Assembly: GCA_023055505.1 (NCBI GenBank)
Contig: JALIRH010000008.1
Coordinates: forward strand, 1,240,001-1,304,000
DNA length: 64,000 nucleotides
Direction: 5' to 3'
Source: Callipepla californica brunnescens
Taxonomy: Eukaryota; Chordata; Aves; Galliformes; Odontophoridae
The notes under the pieces were generated by a model, which was given only the letters and a program-made list of their open reading frames with translations, searched no databases and was not told the DNA's origin. The position numbers and the translations under genes were made by a program. Positions 35,987-49,156 of this stretch are shown in pieces (the first letter of the stretch is position 1; every line of letters begins with the position of its first letter).

Positions 35987-38900
35987 ACCCCAGAGCCAGT
36001 TGACAACTATGTCAGTGAAGGAGAGCTGGAAGATGATCTGAGTTCTTCTACTCCAAGCACAATAGACCTGGAGATACGTGGATCCAGCCAAGACACAGAT
36101 GAAGACTATTTTGAGACCCTGTCACATCAGAGTGGATCTTTGTCAGATGTAAAAACTGAACTTTATGAGAGTGCATCAGAGACAGAATCTGCTGGCAGTG
36201 ATGTAACAGGAGAAACTTGCTTGCGTTCAAACTGCCTTTCTACAGAAAAAAACGATCTGTCCTGTGTGGTTCCTAAATCAAATGCAAAAACATCCCTCTG
36301 TGAACTTAAGTGCTCTTCGCAAGCAGAATTCAGTCAGCAGGTGCAGTTAAATGTGTCTTCCAAAATAAAAGCAGCACCAAGCAAGAATGACTTTTGCATA
36401 CAAACTACAAAGACAGAATGTGAAGCGGGTGTTGAAGATCTATCATTAGTTAGAATTACTTCCAGCACAGAGAACCAAGTGAGTGAAGAGAGCATTATAT
36501 CACAGGCAGATAGAAAGTTCACAGTAGGGTTGCAAAATAAAATAGAGTTTGACATCAGTAAAACAAAGTCCTATATCAATTCAGTATCTACCAAAGATGC
36601 TGTTACAAGACAGAGGGAATGTCCTGCAGTATTAAACGTTGCTTTTTTCAGAACTAACTCAGAAAGTTGTTTGATTTTACCTGAGGCACAGCAACTCTCC
36701 TTTCAGTCAGATGTAGCATCAAGCTGTAGTTTGCCTAATCTCCATTTTGAAACAGATGGACCTTACTGTGAAAGTCCCACTGAGACATCTGACTATAAAC
36801 GTGAACTAGAGTCCATGTCTAGTATAGATTGCAACAGGAGGAGCTCAGCTGACAATGAAGAAACTACAACTGAAAGGATAAGACATGGCAGTACAGAGGC
36901 CATGTTGTCATCACATTCATTTTTCTACGAGCACTTCTTCAAGGCAAAATCTTCAACTTGTGAGTCATCACACACAAGTTCAGAGATTATAGGAAGTAAA
37001 ACATGGCACAGCGTTCCTGAAAATATCAGTACACAAAGCAAGGCAGAATATTTGGTGAACTTTCAGCTGAAAGACAAATTTAGATGGTCTTGTTCCAGAG
37101 TACATCTTCAAGGGCTCGATTTTGAATACACCTGGAAAAACCTAGGAAGGCTACCCATCAGCTCTGAAAAGGCAGTCGGAGCAGAGGGCAGATTAGGCAT
37201 TGAAAGATTCCTTCTTGAAACTAACATAGACTCAAATGAGGACCAGCTTTCTCAACCATCAAGCTCCTTCCAGTGCCCTGATCTTTATTTGCACTCTGAA
37301 CAAGAGGCCAGTGGCCTTAGTACAGAAGAAGCAGATACATGTGCTGGTAGTTTATCATCCACCCAGATAGATGAGTGTGATTGTAATCAGGAACAAAAAG
37401 AGACTTCATCTACCCTGGGCTCTGAACCAGTGATTATAAATGCTCAAGAGCTTACAAAAAACAGTCAGCACAAAGCTGAAAGAGATCTGGAAGCAGACAG
37501 ATTCCCTTGTGATATTAATGTTGAATTTGGCATCAATGACACTGAGAACATAGCAACTTGTCACATAGATTTTCCTGCTGTTGTAGAAAACAGTGATTGT
37601 AATTGGGATGTAAACTGCATTTGTAGTGGTAGAACACAGCAGAAATGTTCAAAGGAAAATGTTCAAGAGTCAGAGCTGTCACATTTTGAGGTCACGATAG
37701 GGGAAAGACAGGTAGATGATCTAGATGATCCTTCTAACCTTGACTTTGGTTGTAAAGTCCTGGAAACCACATTGCAACCATGCATCAGTAACACTGAGAT
37801 AGAGCACACAGAAACAACGCTGCAAAATACAAGCTGCCAAACTGGTGCCTTAAGGAATCACTCTGAACCAGCAGCAAATGAACATCCTACTCACCCAGAA
37901 AAAGATGGAGACAGTGTCTTTGCTGTGGAAATGACTCCCAGATTAGATAGTGTAAGCCAGGGAAGGCACTTGATGAATCTGTCAGAGTTAAAGCCTGCCC
38001 TGATTATAATATCTGTAGAACAGAAAGGATTACAGTCTAAGACACTGAATGATGACCCTTGTACTGAAACAGTAACTGCAACTTTGAGAAATGTAGAGAG
38101 AAAGGATGTGGTGGATCCTCATATTGTCAGCAAAGATCACCTTGAGTCAGAGAGAGTTCTGAGTGAATACTGTAGCTGTGAAGAACCAGTTTCGGCCACC
38201 TTTACTGGTAGTGCAGAACCGCTCCATGATGGGGATACAGCTGATGAAAAAACAGAAATTTCACAAGAGCAGAGCAAGAAAGCAGTTTCTTCCTTAGCAC
38301 TCATCTCTAGTAATTCCACAATAATGAGTGGAAAGCTGGAATTCAGCAGTGTTACTGCTCCATTGAGCAGTGATGTGCTTATTGCAGAAAATCCTGCAGA
38401 TAAATGTGAAGAAGTGCTGTTAAAATCTCACAGCAGAAGTGGTGTTATGGTCTATGAGACAGAGCCACACAGAGCAAAGACTGATATGGAATTAGAGACA
38501 GAACAGTTCAGAGAGCCATGGGCTGAAACAAAGAATGACCGGGTGACTAAGGAAGAGGAGTTCAAAGCACATCAAGGCAGAGAGGAAGATGGATATATAA
38601 CTAGAGCTGTAGTGGTGGGGACATGCAGTGTAAGCAATCTGTGTGGCAGGGAAGGTGCCTATGAGGACCTTCAGCAGCCCAGCATCACCTCTGAAGAAGT
38701 GGTAGGAGATGAAGTCTGTAGTGGTTCAAATGAACAAAGAGGTACTTGTGAAGAACCTCCCCCTAGGGAAGGAATGGAGGCCTCTCCTGCAGAAAACACA
38801 GCTAACTCTAGAAAAGAGAGTGCATGGAGTCTAGATATGTGTGATGTCTTAAACTATTCTGTGAAAAGGGAGGCCCACAGTGTTTGTTGTATGGGCCTAG

Positions 38901-40411
38901 ATAACATAAGCACCTGCAGTGCTAACAGTGAGGAAATGGATGAGAGTTCATTCCATGTCCTGGGAAGTAACAGCAGTCTTTATAAAGCTGTGCAAAAGCC
39001 AACAAAGAATGGGAATAGTGGGAAAGCTTCCAGGTTTTTTGTTTTTTCAAAAATGACATCTTTCAGGAAAACTAAGCCTGTTGCAGCTGAAAATCAGGGA
39101 AGCAGCAGCTTCTTTGGCAGCAGGGCTAAGACAGAAGAACTGGATGGTGGGAAAGAAGATGAAGACACTGAAAGTTTACAGTCTTTCAAAAGTTGCTCGT
39201 CTGGTTCTGCTTTCCACAGGAAGGAAAGCTGTGCCTCTGAATACTCAGATGATGATGATTTATTCTATGAGAGGCCTGCAGGATTATTCAGTAGAATGAG
39301 CCTGAGGAAGGCTTCTGGCTCTGGTCGAATATTGATGGAAGATACAGACACAAATTCATCCTCTCCCATACTGGCCACTGTCAAATACGCAGATGGGCTA
39401 ATTTCAGGTTCATCTGAAAGCAATGACAGTGAACCTGTGGAATACACTGGGAGTAGAAAATCCTTCCCTGAAAATGAATTCAAAAGAAACAAAAACCCTG
39501 AGGGCAAGAAGTTCAGAACAAGGTTGGCCTTGGCACACAAATCCCTCTCTAGTTTATTTGAATCCAAATCTCCAGAGAAGGAAAACAATGAGCAAAGCTC
39601 GAGAATATCTCTGAAAAATGAAAAGGAGAAAGCCAAACTTCGCCAGAGCACCTGGAAAGCTTTTCTAAAGAACAAGGAGACAGATGAACTAAAAAGACCT
39701 GTCTTGGCAAATTTGTCACCAACACAGGAGAGTGTCAATACAACTAGAAGCCATCTGATAAGAAGAGCATCAGCAGAGCAACAGGATGGTTCTGATGGAC
39801 ATGCATTTTTGAAAACAGAAACAGCTAATGGTTCTGCATTAGACACCAGCTATTTTAACACCTCTGTGGAGCCTCTGGATGTCTCTTCACCTGCAGGTAT
39901 GTGGAGAAAACGAATACAGTCCCATGACTTGGGCATCAGATACTCACAGAGTTCAGATTGTGATGAAATGCAGGAAGCTCTGGGCAACAGTTTTAATACC
40001 TCCCTAGAGGAATGCTGGATGAAATCTCCAATTAGCCACTGTGATGTGCACTTGCCGTTTAATCAGTCAAGTCCATCATGTCCCCAGCTCTCAAATTCTG
40101 AAGGTAAAGATATGCCGTGCAGACCCATGAGTCCAAAACCACAGAGTCCAAGATCTGCTTCCCAACGCAAGAGCTTCCGTTATCCTGGAAGGATATGTGC
40201 CACGTCGATGATCTCTCTTGGGAACAGCTCTGCAGTTGACTGCAGTTTGGAGGCTCCTGAGAGACCAAAGACTCTGAAACCCAGAGGTGGTCTCTTGCTT
40301 TCTGTACATTCATTGGACAACGAATACCAGAGGGATGACAGTGGGATAAGCAGTCAATCCCAGATCAGCTTAAACACAGCTTCTTCCATTAGTGACGTGC
40401 TCAGAGATGAG
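35987..40411 (+). CDS. ARHGEF4: ARHGEF4 (Asef) giant N-terminal coding exon of the long isoform
   Basis: This is an open frame of 1,475 codons between a good acceptor (polypyrimidine stretch ending TTCATAG, exon from 35987) and a consensus donor (GATGAG then GTGAGT, exon to 40411). It is phase 0 at both ends. The frame is open back to the acceptor; the first ATG-like codon at 36140 is really TTG inside the exon, so the start codon lies in an unseen upstream exon. The encoded segment is hydrophilic, rich in Ser, Glu and Asp, and shows no folded domain, transmembrane segment or signal peptide. It opens acidic (SEGELEDDL, then DTDEDYFETL). Near residue 1085 is SDDDDLFYERP. Basophilic-kinase-like sites follow (RKAS, RRAS near residue 1258, QRKSF). 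Its last 80 residues are the most ordered-looking part (LLLSVHSLDNE, DDSGISSQSQIS). The ARHGEF4 name comes from the two next exons, not from this one. It could be a regulatory or scaffolding tail; its function is unknown to me. Confidence 0.82.
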
Positions 40412-41429
40412 GTGAGTTGTATGAGAATGATGAGGTTGATTTGCAGAGTCTTTTGTTTCAATGAGGTTTATGAATTCCAGTGAAACTTTAATGGCTAAGT
40501 GAACACAGTGGTTAGATTGGTGCAAAAATATTCCTCTTTGCCTAAGGTAGGTGGCTGTATTTAGTCTGTGAGTTTCTGTTTCTGTTCAAGACTATAGGGA
40601 CTGATGTTTTATTTAAGGGAGGACTTACTACAGAAATCTAAATGAATAGATTCATCACAACACTGCTAATGCAGAGTACATCTTAGACAGGGTAATAGAA
40701 GCCAGCCTGAGACCCCAGGTGGAAAGGAAAGGAGTAATCAAGCCTTTTAACTGGCATAATCTAAGCTTCTCAAGGTGAAAGGCAACATATAGAAATTAAT
40801 TCTTGCAGTTCTTAAGAAGAAAAACCTTTAAGCAGTGGGCAACTGTTTTTCAAAGTATCAACAGTCTTCTGAGTCACCATAATTATCCTTGAAGAGACAC
40901 TAGGAATTGTGTTCTGACTTTTCTGCAGCAAATGGGAAAAAGAAAACAACACAGTTTCTCTCTGTCTCTCCTTATGATACTGCATTATATTCTACTCCTG
41001 GTCACACACTGATATCCCCAATAGCTCAGACCTCAATGAAAAGAGTGTATCTTCAGTAGGGATCCCTCAACTGCTTGAACCCTCTAAAAGCAGAGATTTC
41101 CTATATCAGGAAGCTTTTAATTCCAGAGCCAATTTCCCAAATTATAAGTGGCCATGAGCTTAGGAATCTCATTTTCAAAAATGTCAGTTGAGATTTTCTC
41201 ACCCCAAGCAGATACTTTTTCATGAGCCTGGAACTGCTTGATCAGTTCTGAAGCCAAGGACTAGTTGTGCTCAGCTCACATGTGCCTTTGCACAGCTGAT
41301 GCTGACTTTTGTTTGTCACATCCCAGTTCTTATTAAAAGTTTAAGGTACCCTTCAAAATGATCTTAGCCTCTGCTTGCTTCTGTTTGTTCTATTATCTTA
41401 AAAAAATAGAACAACAACAAAAAAATTGA

Positions 41430-41800
41430 TTGATTGGAACAGACTGTGGGAGGTCATCTAATCCCATGTCCTTCTGAAAGGACCAGTAGCAACACCAGGA
41501 AGACAAAGCCATGACTTGTTTAACTAAGTCTTGAAAACCTATCATGCCTGAGATTTCTCCATCTCTCTAGGAAACATGTTCCTGAAGAAACTCTTTTCCC
41601 AATGCCCAACCAGGGCTTTCCAAACTACATTTTCTGGCTATTCCTGGCTATGTTTTCTGGCATCATAAAAGATTTTATATTCATCATCCATGTAACTGCG
41701 AATTTCTTGTAGTCTGCTCTTGTATTTCCCTTAGGGACATTTTTTCTCCTTAAACAAACCCAGTTCCCTTAATTTCTCTCTCCTTTTTTTTGCTAATGCT
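41430..41800 (-). mobile_element. Old CR1 LINE 3' portion, antisense
   Basis: Order of blocks: 'ggaacagactgtgggaggtc', 'cttgaaaacctatcatgcc', 'gaaactcttttcccaatgc' and 'acccagttcccttaatttc'. This is the antisense CR1 3' UTR and ORF2 end. Diverged. Confidence 0.75.
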
Positions 41801-42157
41801 GTCTGGAATCCAAAGAAGAGTGTGGGTGGTAGTAAGGGCAGTGAGGGCTGTAGTTCTGGAATTGCTGTGGGCAGAAGGGGAAGAGAATTTGCTTGAAAAT
41901 CTTTTGTTTTCATGGGCATCAACTTACACGCTTCATACCACCTTCTGAACAAGAGGCCTGCAGTGTTACAGCAGCCTAGGAAAATGAAAGATACTCGACC
42001 TGTGGAAAGAACTCCTCAGACATTGCCAACAGATGAGGCCCGTCAGAAGATGAATAAATAATTGATCTCCAAGTCATAACCAAAAAGAGCATCTAGAGAA
42101 GAGTAGAGAGATGAGGCGTGTATAAAGATTTCAAAAGGAAAGCCCACCTACATGATT

Positions 42158-42268
42158 TTAAAGGTCCCTTCCAACTCTAACCATTCTATCACAGAATCAC
42201 AGAACTGTAGGGGTTGGAAGGGACCTCTAGAGATCATCTAGTCCTGTTCTATGATTCTGTGATCCTAG
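42158..42268. mobile_element. Head-to-head CR1 3' ends
   Basis: A + strand CR1 end (aaggtcccttccaactc, then attctat, to about 42190) runs straight into a - strand CR1 end (cacagaatcacagaactgta onward to about 42245). That is followed by another + tail (ttctatgattctgtgat). The segment can fold on itself. Confidence 0.8.
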
Positions 42269-43882
42269 GATGTAACCATTAGGAACAAATAAATAATTAC
42301 TTAAATTGATTGCTAGATGATATAATAAAAACTGTGAAAGATGTATGTGGAATCTAAGTCATATAAAACTAGTTTAATGTTACTGATACCTCTGGAGGCT
42401 GCACAGTGATATCTCAGACTGGATAAAGTAGCTGGAAAGCACATGTCTCAGCTTTCAGGACACAACATCTCACCTTTTTGAGTATATAGGGCTTTTTGCT
42501 TTGATATTGTGAAAAGAAGTAAAACTGCATCCTGATGGTCTTTCTTACGTGTGTAGGTAAGTGAAAAAGTTATAAAATTTTGTTTAATGCTGGCATTAGA
42601 GAAATCCCTTTCTGTTCTACATTAGTAAAGGTATTACTGCTAGACAAATGAGCAGGTATGAACTTCCTTGAAGCTTTATCTGTGTTAGGGTACTGTATCA
42701 GACTGCAATGGTTCAGCTCACCCCTGAGGTCTACCACACAGGTAAGTAACCCATCTCATCCTAATGGAGCACAAGACAGCCCCCCTGTCATTACATACTG
42801 ATGGTTGTTAGCATTCTCCAGGATATAACGAGGACAAAGATTTTGTGCTGAAAACTTTGGGACAAAAGCATTCTATGGAGTTACGATTTGCCCATGTGGC
42901 ACATGTTTGCAACATGATTTCACCTACATGACTTTGTCACCCAGGAGGCAAAAGCAACCATTATGTATGTATTATGTTCGATGTTTGGAGTCTGTGGAAG
43001 GTTCTCTCCTTGCTCTTCTAGGCAGAGAAAACCAGCAGGATGCACTTTCATTTCTGCTTATCATCTAGTAGATAGGAAGCCTTCCTAGACTATGGCATCT
43101 TTTGCCAGTGGCAATGAAAAATTGATCTGGGATTGTTGGCTAATTGAAAAGGGAAGTGCCTGCAGTGGTTTAAGTTTCTTATTATTTGAGTTCTTCAAAT
43201 AAACTGTGAGAAACTGGAGAGATTGTCAGGATACAACATTTTCTTAGCAGAAAAAGAGACTCCATTCATTCCTTAATACTGTTATCTCCCACCAGTTCCA
43301 GTATAAAAGCTGTAGTTTTCTGCAAGCACACTATAAAAGCAAACGGGAGTGAAGGGTGAAACTGTGCAATTCCTTTCTTTCAGGCCAATGTCAAGCAAAT
43401 ATAATGGATAGTAAAAGAGCACTATCAGAAAGCACAGGGATTAATATATCAGACCCACAGGCATCAAGGTAGCATTTTCATTTTGTATAACTGAAATAAA
43501 GTGTGAAAAGCACACAGACAGGACTGGTCTTTATGATATTTTCTTTGTAAATAATCTGCAGAGTGACCTAAATCCCAGTAATGTTATTGTAACATGCCAT
43601 CTAGAGTGAGGGTGAAAAAGGCACTGTCTCATGCAAAAGGAGTGTGTATCATGCTGTTGCAAAGGGCAACAGAGCTGGTGTTTCAGGTGGGTACCCCTGA
43701 GCCTATGGAGGATGCTGAGGGTAGACAGGCTGATTTCAGCCATTCTCTCAGAGAAGCATCTTCCTCTGAACACTTCTGGGGCTACACAATTGAGTGTTGC
43801 CATCTTCTGTTCAGTTTGATTTGAAGTGAACAGAATTTCCAGTGAACAAACTGTGTGTTTTCACCTGCTGTTTGTAAAACAG

Positions 43883-44209
43883 GACTCTAAACAGCAATGT
43901 CCAACACCACCTGTAAAGAGGCCAAATGAGAAGGGGGTTTCCCATCGCAAAAGGAGGTCCTCCCAGGTTCCACCATCCCCACGCCCTTTCTCCACCCTTG
44001 AGAACAAAGCCTGGAGGCTTTCCTTCCTTGCTCCAGATGAAAAAGCCAAGGAGATTCCGGAAAGGAGGAGGAAGAGACCCAAATCCCTCTATAAGTGCTT
44101 CAGCTTCGATGATATTTGGATGCAGAGGAGCCAAAAAAGGAAGCTAGAGAAGGAGGCACAGCTAGAGAGAGGGATTCAATTGCAACATTTCCCAGAGGAC
44201 CAGTTAAAA
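43883..44209 (+). CDS. ARHGEF4: ARHGEF4 basic exon with the Asef DD-[IL]-W motif
   Basis: The exon has 109 codons, phase 0 at both ends. It is bounded by an acceptor (CTGTTTGTAAAACAG) and a donor (TTAAAA then GTAAGA). The frame continues past the donor to a stop near 44371, but that read-through is intronic. The peptide is Pro- and Arg/Lys-rich (HRKRRSSQVPPSPRP). It then has a nuclear-localisation-like RRRKRPK and ends with SFDDIWMQRSQKRKLEKEA. From memory, human ARHGEF4 has a very similar stretch near its N-terminus (VDDLW followed by a QRKKLQKQA-like basic helix), and this is the main basis for the gene name. The last part probably forms a charged helix. Both flanking exons keep the frame, so skipping this exon would also be in frame. 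Confidence 0.85.
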
Positions 44210-47200
44210 GTAAGAACCCACACACTGTCCTCCTCTTCTCCTGGCCCTGTCTTCCTCTCTCTGCTCTGGCTGTTTTCTACCATCAATCATATTCACGTCC
44301 TTCTTCTTTGTCTGGTACCAGTTCTCATTGCTTCTCTTTGGGTCTGGCAGTTGTGGATACAGATTGATTAAACACTAAACTCTCCCATGTCTGGAGGAGG
44401 TGGGTTTTGTAGTCACTGCTGATAAGCAACTCCTGCCCTGAACCCTGTTAGGCAACAGTATTGCTCTGTGGGCTGCAAGATAAGGAGAGCAGGGACAGCA
44501 TCACAGTTGCCTTAAATTAGTGTAAATGAAACTTGAAATCTCTTTCAGTGCCCTGTGGTATTGCTGTATAACTTAAAAAAAAAATGACTTTAAATTAGAT
44601 TTTCCTTGTATTTGAGGCCAACTCCATGCATCTTATTGAGACAAGTTCCCACTATGAAGTGCCTGAGAGAATATTGTCATTGGAGTTTCAGCTATTGGTG
44701 ATCTCCTGTCCACTGGGGAACACTTCTAGGTCGGCATGATGATTGCTTGTGACAAACTTTGTGGCTGTTATGACTCACACTAATGACATCTGTTACTCTT
44801 GGATCCAGGGCTAAAGTCTGTTCCCTTCAGGGAGAGCCAGGATTCTGTATCCAAAACCCAAATTTAGAATTTCTGGGGAAGAAAACATGAGATCAGAGGG
44901 ACACCCCATGCAGTTTCTGCTGATGATATTGAGAAAGCTTCTAAGAATGCGTAACATTAGCTAGTAGTCTTCTCAAGACAAGGGCCTGAAATCTGTGCTA
45001 TTCCATGCTTACAGGGTTCTTCAAAAGAGAATTTTGCCCATTGAGGTTTGGGTGAGAGCTGGGTATGTTTTGATATGTGTTGCCTGCTCTGTTCAGTAAG
45101 GATGCTTTCCTGCCTATTGTGTTGGAAGGTAATGAACAATGCTCCCGAGGCAAAAGTGTGTATTATGATTTCTTAAAAATAGAAATTATGTTATTTTCTG
45201 CCTTGCTCAGAGTTCCAAGGGATTGCTCTGTGCTGACGGGAAAATGCATCACTGGGTGAGTTAGGCTCACTAGTGAACAGAAGCCAGTAAAATAAGCTAA
45301 AAATATTCCTTACAATTGCCTGACAAGCATGGATAGCGATGGAAAAACAGCCCGTGCTGCAGGGCATGATCACCAGCACAGAGACCATTAGAGCCTCTGA
45401 GAGGAACAACCAGTTACCCCAGTAGCATCCCTGGAGCCATCAGATTACACAGCTTGAATGCTGCCTGCTTTGCAGATTGGCCACACATTCTGATACTACC
45501 AGAAAACAACCTCATCCATAAGCATTTCCAGCCCTCCTTTTCTGGTGCAAGGTTACCTCTCAATGGTGATGAGCTGTGTAATGGGCAGCAGCTGTTCCCA
45601 TTGAGCTCTCCTCACTTAACAACACATCCCTGGAGGGCTGAGTGGCTTTTCTGGTTGATTCTTCTTTGGGTAGTAGAGGTGAGTAAAAACAGAGAAAGCT
45701 TCAGAAGAGAAGATGCATAGTTAGATTAGTTAGGTTTTTTTTTCTTTTTAACTATTTCTGTTGATTTGAGCGTTACTGATCCTTTTTATAATTGTGAGCA
45801 GATGAAATTTTATCAAAACAAGTGTGGAGATTCAAGGGCTCTTTCTGGTTTGCCCATACAAATGCATTCCTTGCTCTGTACTATTTTTTTTTTTTTTTTT
45901 ACTCATAACAGTCGTGTAGTTTATTTTTCCTGTTGTGTTCTATTTTGTGTAATGCTTGATTCATGTGATAGTGCCAGCTTATTCATGCCCTCATATGCAG
46001 TGGGAGTGCTGTCACAAGCTGCAGCGTTTGGGTGCAGCTTTAGAAGGATGCCAAAAATCCTTCTAATAAGGAGGATGAAAAAAAAAAGAAAACTTATAAC
46101 AAAAGAAGCTTTATGAGGTCTTTCATTGTTTGCTGTGCTTTTGCAATTGAAACAAGGCAAATACAAGCAGCTTTGGAGATCTGAAAGTGCAAGTCTGATG
46201 TTTCCTGCCATACGGCTGCCTTGGGATGTATGATAAGTCACATTGTGTAAAGTCAAGCTCAGATCATTGTACAATGTGATGTAATGCTGCAATATTGGGT
46301 AACAACAGAACAGAGCAGACCAAGGAAGAACAAAAGGTGAATTCTTAACCTGAGCAGTGATTTCTGATACTATATCACTGGGGCCAGTCAAACAAATGAG
46401 TACAGTGGTTATACAAAGCTGTTCTGAAGGCTGGCAACTGGGATTCAGAGAGAGGGGAACAAGAGAGTAGCTTTTAGATATGAATCACCAGTCCAAAACA
46501 ATTCTGGATACTGGGTTTTGTTCTGCTAAGGCTCAGGAGGTTGCTGGTCTGCCTCAGGTGGGAACATGGTAATCCCTAGAGTCAAACTGAAAGCTTGACC
46601 CAGCTGCCCCTTATATCAAAATACTACTGCTAACAAGCTGAGCAGCTTCTAATCTTTTACCTCAAAAATGTGAACATTTAGCTGGTTGTCACAAACCTTT
46701 GAAGGTAGTGTTTTTCACGGTGGAATAAAAGAAACTTTTTTTTAATGCAGTATAAATTCTCTGGCTGGAATGCAGACAATGCCCCAAAGCACTGATGTAT
46801 GTAATGGTGACAGACTCTGTTTTGAGATTTATTTTTGCAGAAATTGCTTTAGTGGTATCTTCCAGCTGCCTGCCTGTTTTCTCCAATCTTTTTCCCTCCT
46901 GTCTTAATAAAATGGTGGAACCTGAAGCCTGATGCTTCTCTAGTGCATGGCACTAGAAGCAGAGATGTGTTTGCTACATGCATTTGTTAAAGCACTGTTT
47001 CTGCACTGCCAAATTAGAGAGATTCCTAAAAGGTGCATCAGGGGACTAAAGCCACTGGGTATAGTGCAGCGGAAGCTGTATCTTTTATTCCAAAAGAGAA
47101 ATGAGAAGCAATGAAAAATAGATCTTTAGCTTATTGTCCTGAATAGGGCTCTTGGAAACCTAATTTTTTATCCCATCTGAAATAAGGAAAACGTACTGTG

Positions 47201-49156
47201 GTTATGAGCACTGTGTGCACCTCAAATAAACACATGGGATATGTCTCCCATGGACAAGGTATTATAACAGAGGTAAATGCTTCTCCCAGGCTGTGTAAAA
47301 GAGCATAGAAATAATCTCCTCAGCCCAAAGCGGAAAATGTAGAAGAGAGGGTCTTTGCTTCATTTTTGTCTCTCCTTCTTTCTCCCTTGTAGTGCTGGGA
47401 AAACCCTGCCTGCTTTTACTAACATCCCTGCAAGTACTTCCTCTCCTGGCTTTGGGTTGTACAAACCTGCCTCCTCTGCTGCACAAAATGCTGCCTGTAT
47501 CTGAGATCTGCTCTGATATCCTGGGAGCAGTAAAAATAAACCCTGCCTTTGTTGCTGTAATAGCCCTGATGCAGTACAATAATTCTTTCTATAACATTTA
47601 ATGAGAGTAATCTAGGTCTTGATATACTATATATATGTACGTATCTACTCACTATATATATACATATAGTGTACATGTGATAGAAAACATTACTGTTCTG
47701 CTTAAAACTGGGAAGCAGGATACATATACATACATACATACGCACACATATATATATGTATATATAAAACTCAGTATGTTGTCTGTTTTTCTTGATGTTG
47801 CTGTCTCTGGAATGGCAAGTGTTCCCACAGGAGCTTTGGTGTGCTTTTCTAGACAAACAGGTACTGCTGAGGTTAATTTGAGCAGGGTTCTTGCTTCCCC
47901 CATTTGTTTTGGTAAAGTAACTCCAGGAAGAATAAAACAAACCAGGCAGAGGGCAGGTGTGTCGCTGCAGCAGAAGGAAAGGGCAGTAGCTGCAAGATGG
48001 CTATGCCTATGGGGCAGTGCTTACTGACCTGCTGCCTTCCCTGTGGTCTCCCAGTCACCTGTGGTCGATGATAGTTTCTATGTGTGCCAGCCATAGCAGG
48101 CATGGAGAAAGTAGAGGAAAGAATGTATTCATACAAGTATATCTACATCATGCATTAAGGACTACAAGTTTCATTACAATTTGTATCACTCATCGTGACT
48201 GGGCTCTGAGCACCCTGGTCTACTTTATCAGTGTCCCTGTCCACTGCAGGGGAGATGGACTAGATGGCCTTTAAAGGTCCCTTCTATCTCTACCAATTCT
48301 ATGGTTCTAGGGTTGTCAGATCTTGTATGATGTTGCAGTGTCTTGCTCATTTTGGAATATCTGATGAGAAAGTAGATTAGTCTGGGTGGCTTAATGGCAG
48401 CGGTTTGTGTGATTTCTTTGAAACAAACATACAGGAAAAAAAAAAGTCTCATTTTTGTTTATATTAAGTCTGACCTACTTAAGCAGTAGATATATTGAGC
48501 TGTCTGTAGGTATGCTGTCCGCCCATGTCATTTCCCTCTCAATGCAACAGAAGTTATAAAGTTATAAATTCAATGAGATATGTCAATAGTTTAGAGTTTC
48601 CTATGTTTCCTAAAGTTCTCTAAGTTTTATAAAAAGCGATCAGCTAAGCTGAGGGGATCCTATTTATAACTGAAAGGAAGCATGTTGTGTTAGATTTGTC
48701 CTTTATGGCTAGTACTGTTCCTAAGAGATCTTTGAAGGAAAAAGCTTTATTTACTCTTTAAATGCCAGAACAGAAATTATGCCACATAAAGGTATAGGAA
48801 ACAAGACATATTAGTTCTGTAGGTGAGAAGATGACTTCTGGTGATATGCTTCCCCCTCCCATAAGATTCACTTCAGATGGAAAATGTAACTTTCAGTGAG
48901 TACAGGTATGCATGGTACTATGCTAACTGTGAATCCAGTACCTGGTTATCTTCTTCTCCTGTTGTTATTACCTTGCAGCTTTCTTTGCTTTCTTGCTGTT
49001 TTCTGTCTTCTCTAGCCACCCACGTGTCTACTAACAGACTACTGACATGAGCAGGCACGAGAGGGGGAAAGAGGTGCTCTGTGACCAATGCTGTGTTTTG
49101 TTCAATGGGGTATATACTTGTAATGTATACTGGTTTTGTTTTCCCTCTCGTTGAAG
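44210..49156 (+). other. ARHGEF4 intron (about 4.9 kb)
   Basis: It starts GTAAGA and ends in the strong polypyrimidine acceptor TTTTCCCTCTCGTTGAAG. It contains a poly-T at 45884-45900, TA/CATA-rich simple repeats at 47621-47676 and 47720-47767, and one CR1 end. No other exon was recognised. Confidence 0.75.
48228..48310 (+). mobile_element. CR1 LINE 3' terminal fragment
   Basis: It has 'ggagatggactagatggcc', 'aaggtcccttctatctc' and a tail beginning attctatggttcta. About 80 bp. Confidence 0.85.

Larger units (their letters stand above)
40412..43882 (+). other. ARHGEF4 intron (about 3.5 kb)
   Basis: It starts GTGAGT and ends AAAACAG. It holds an old antisense CR1 and a cluster of CR1 tails (listed separately). 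No further exon was recognised. Confidence 0.75.

Noticed and set aside
36140..36142. Start codon for the giant ORF at 36140
   Set aside because: The codon is TTG, not ATG, and the frame is open for 51 more codons to a splice acceptor at 35987.
39265..39846. 193-codon ORF on the - strand
   Set aside because: It is antisense to the giant exon and mirrors its codon pattern.
40412..40483. C-terminal end of the giant ORF beyond 40411
   Set aside because: It is intron read-through after a consensus GTGAGT donor; the next exon continues the frame.
44210..44371. Extension of the basic exon with a hydrophobic tail
   Set aside because: It follows a GTAAGA donor and is intronic; the hydrophobic part is not a membrane anchor of the protein.
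47419..47940. 173-codon ORF on the - strand
   Set aside because: Much of it is produced by the TA/CATA simple repeat, and the rest has no family resemblance.
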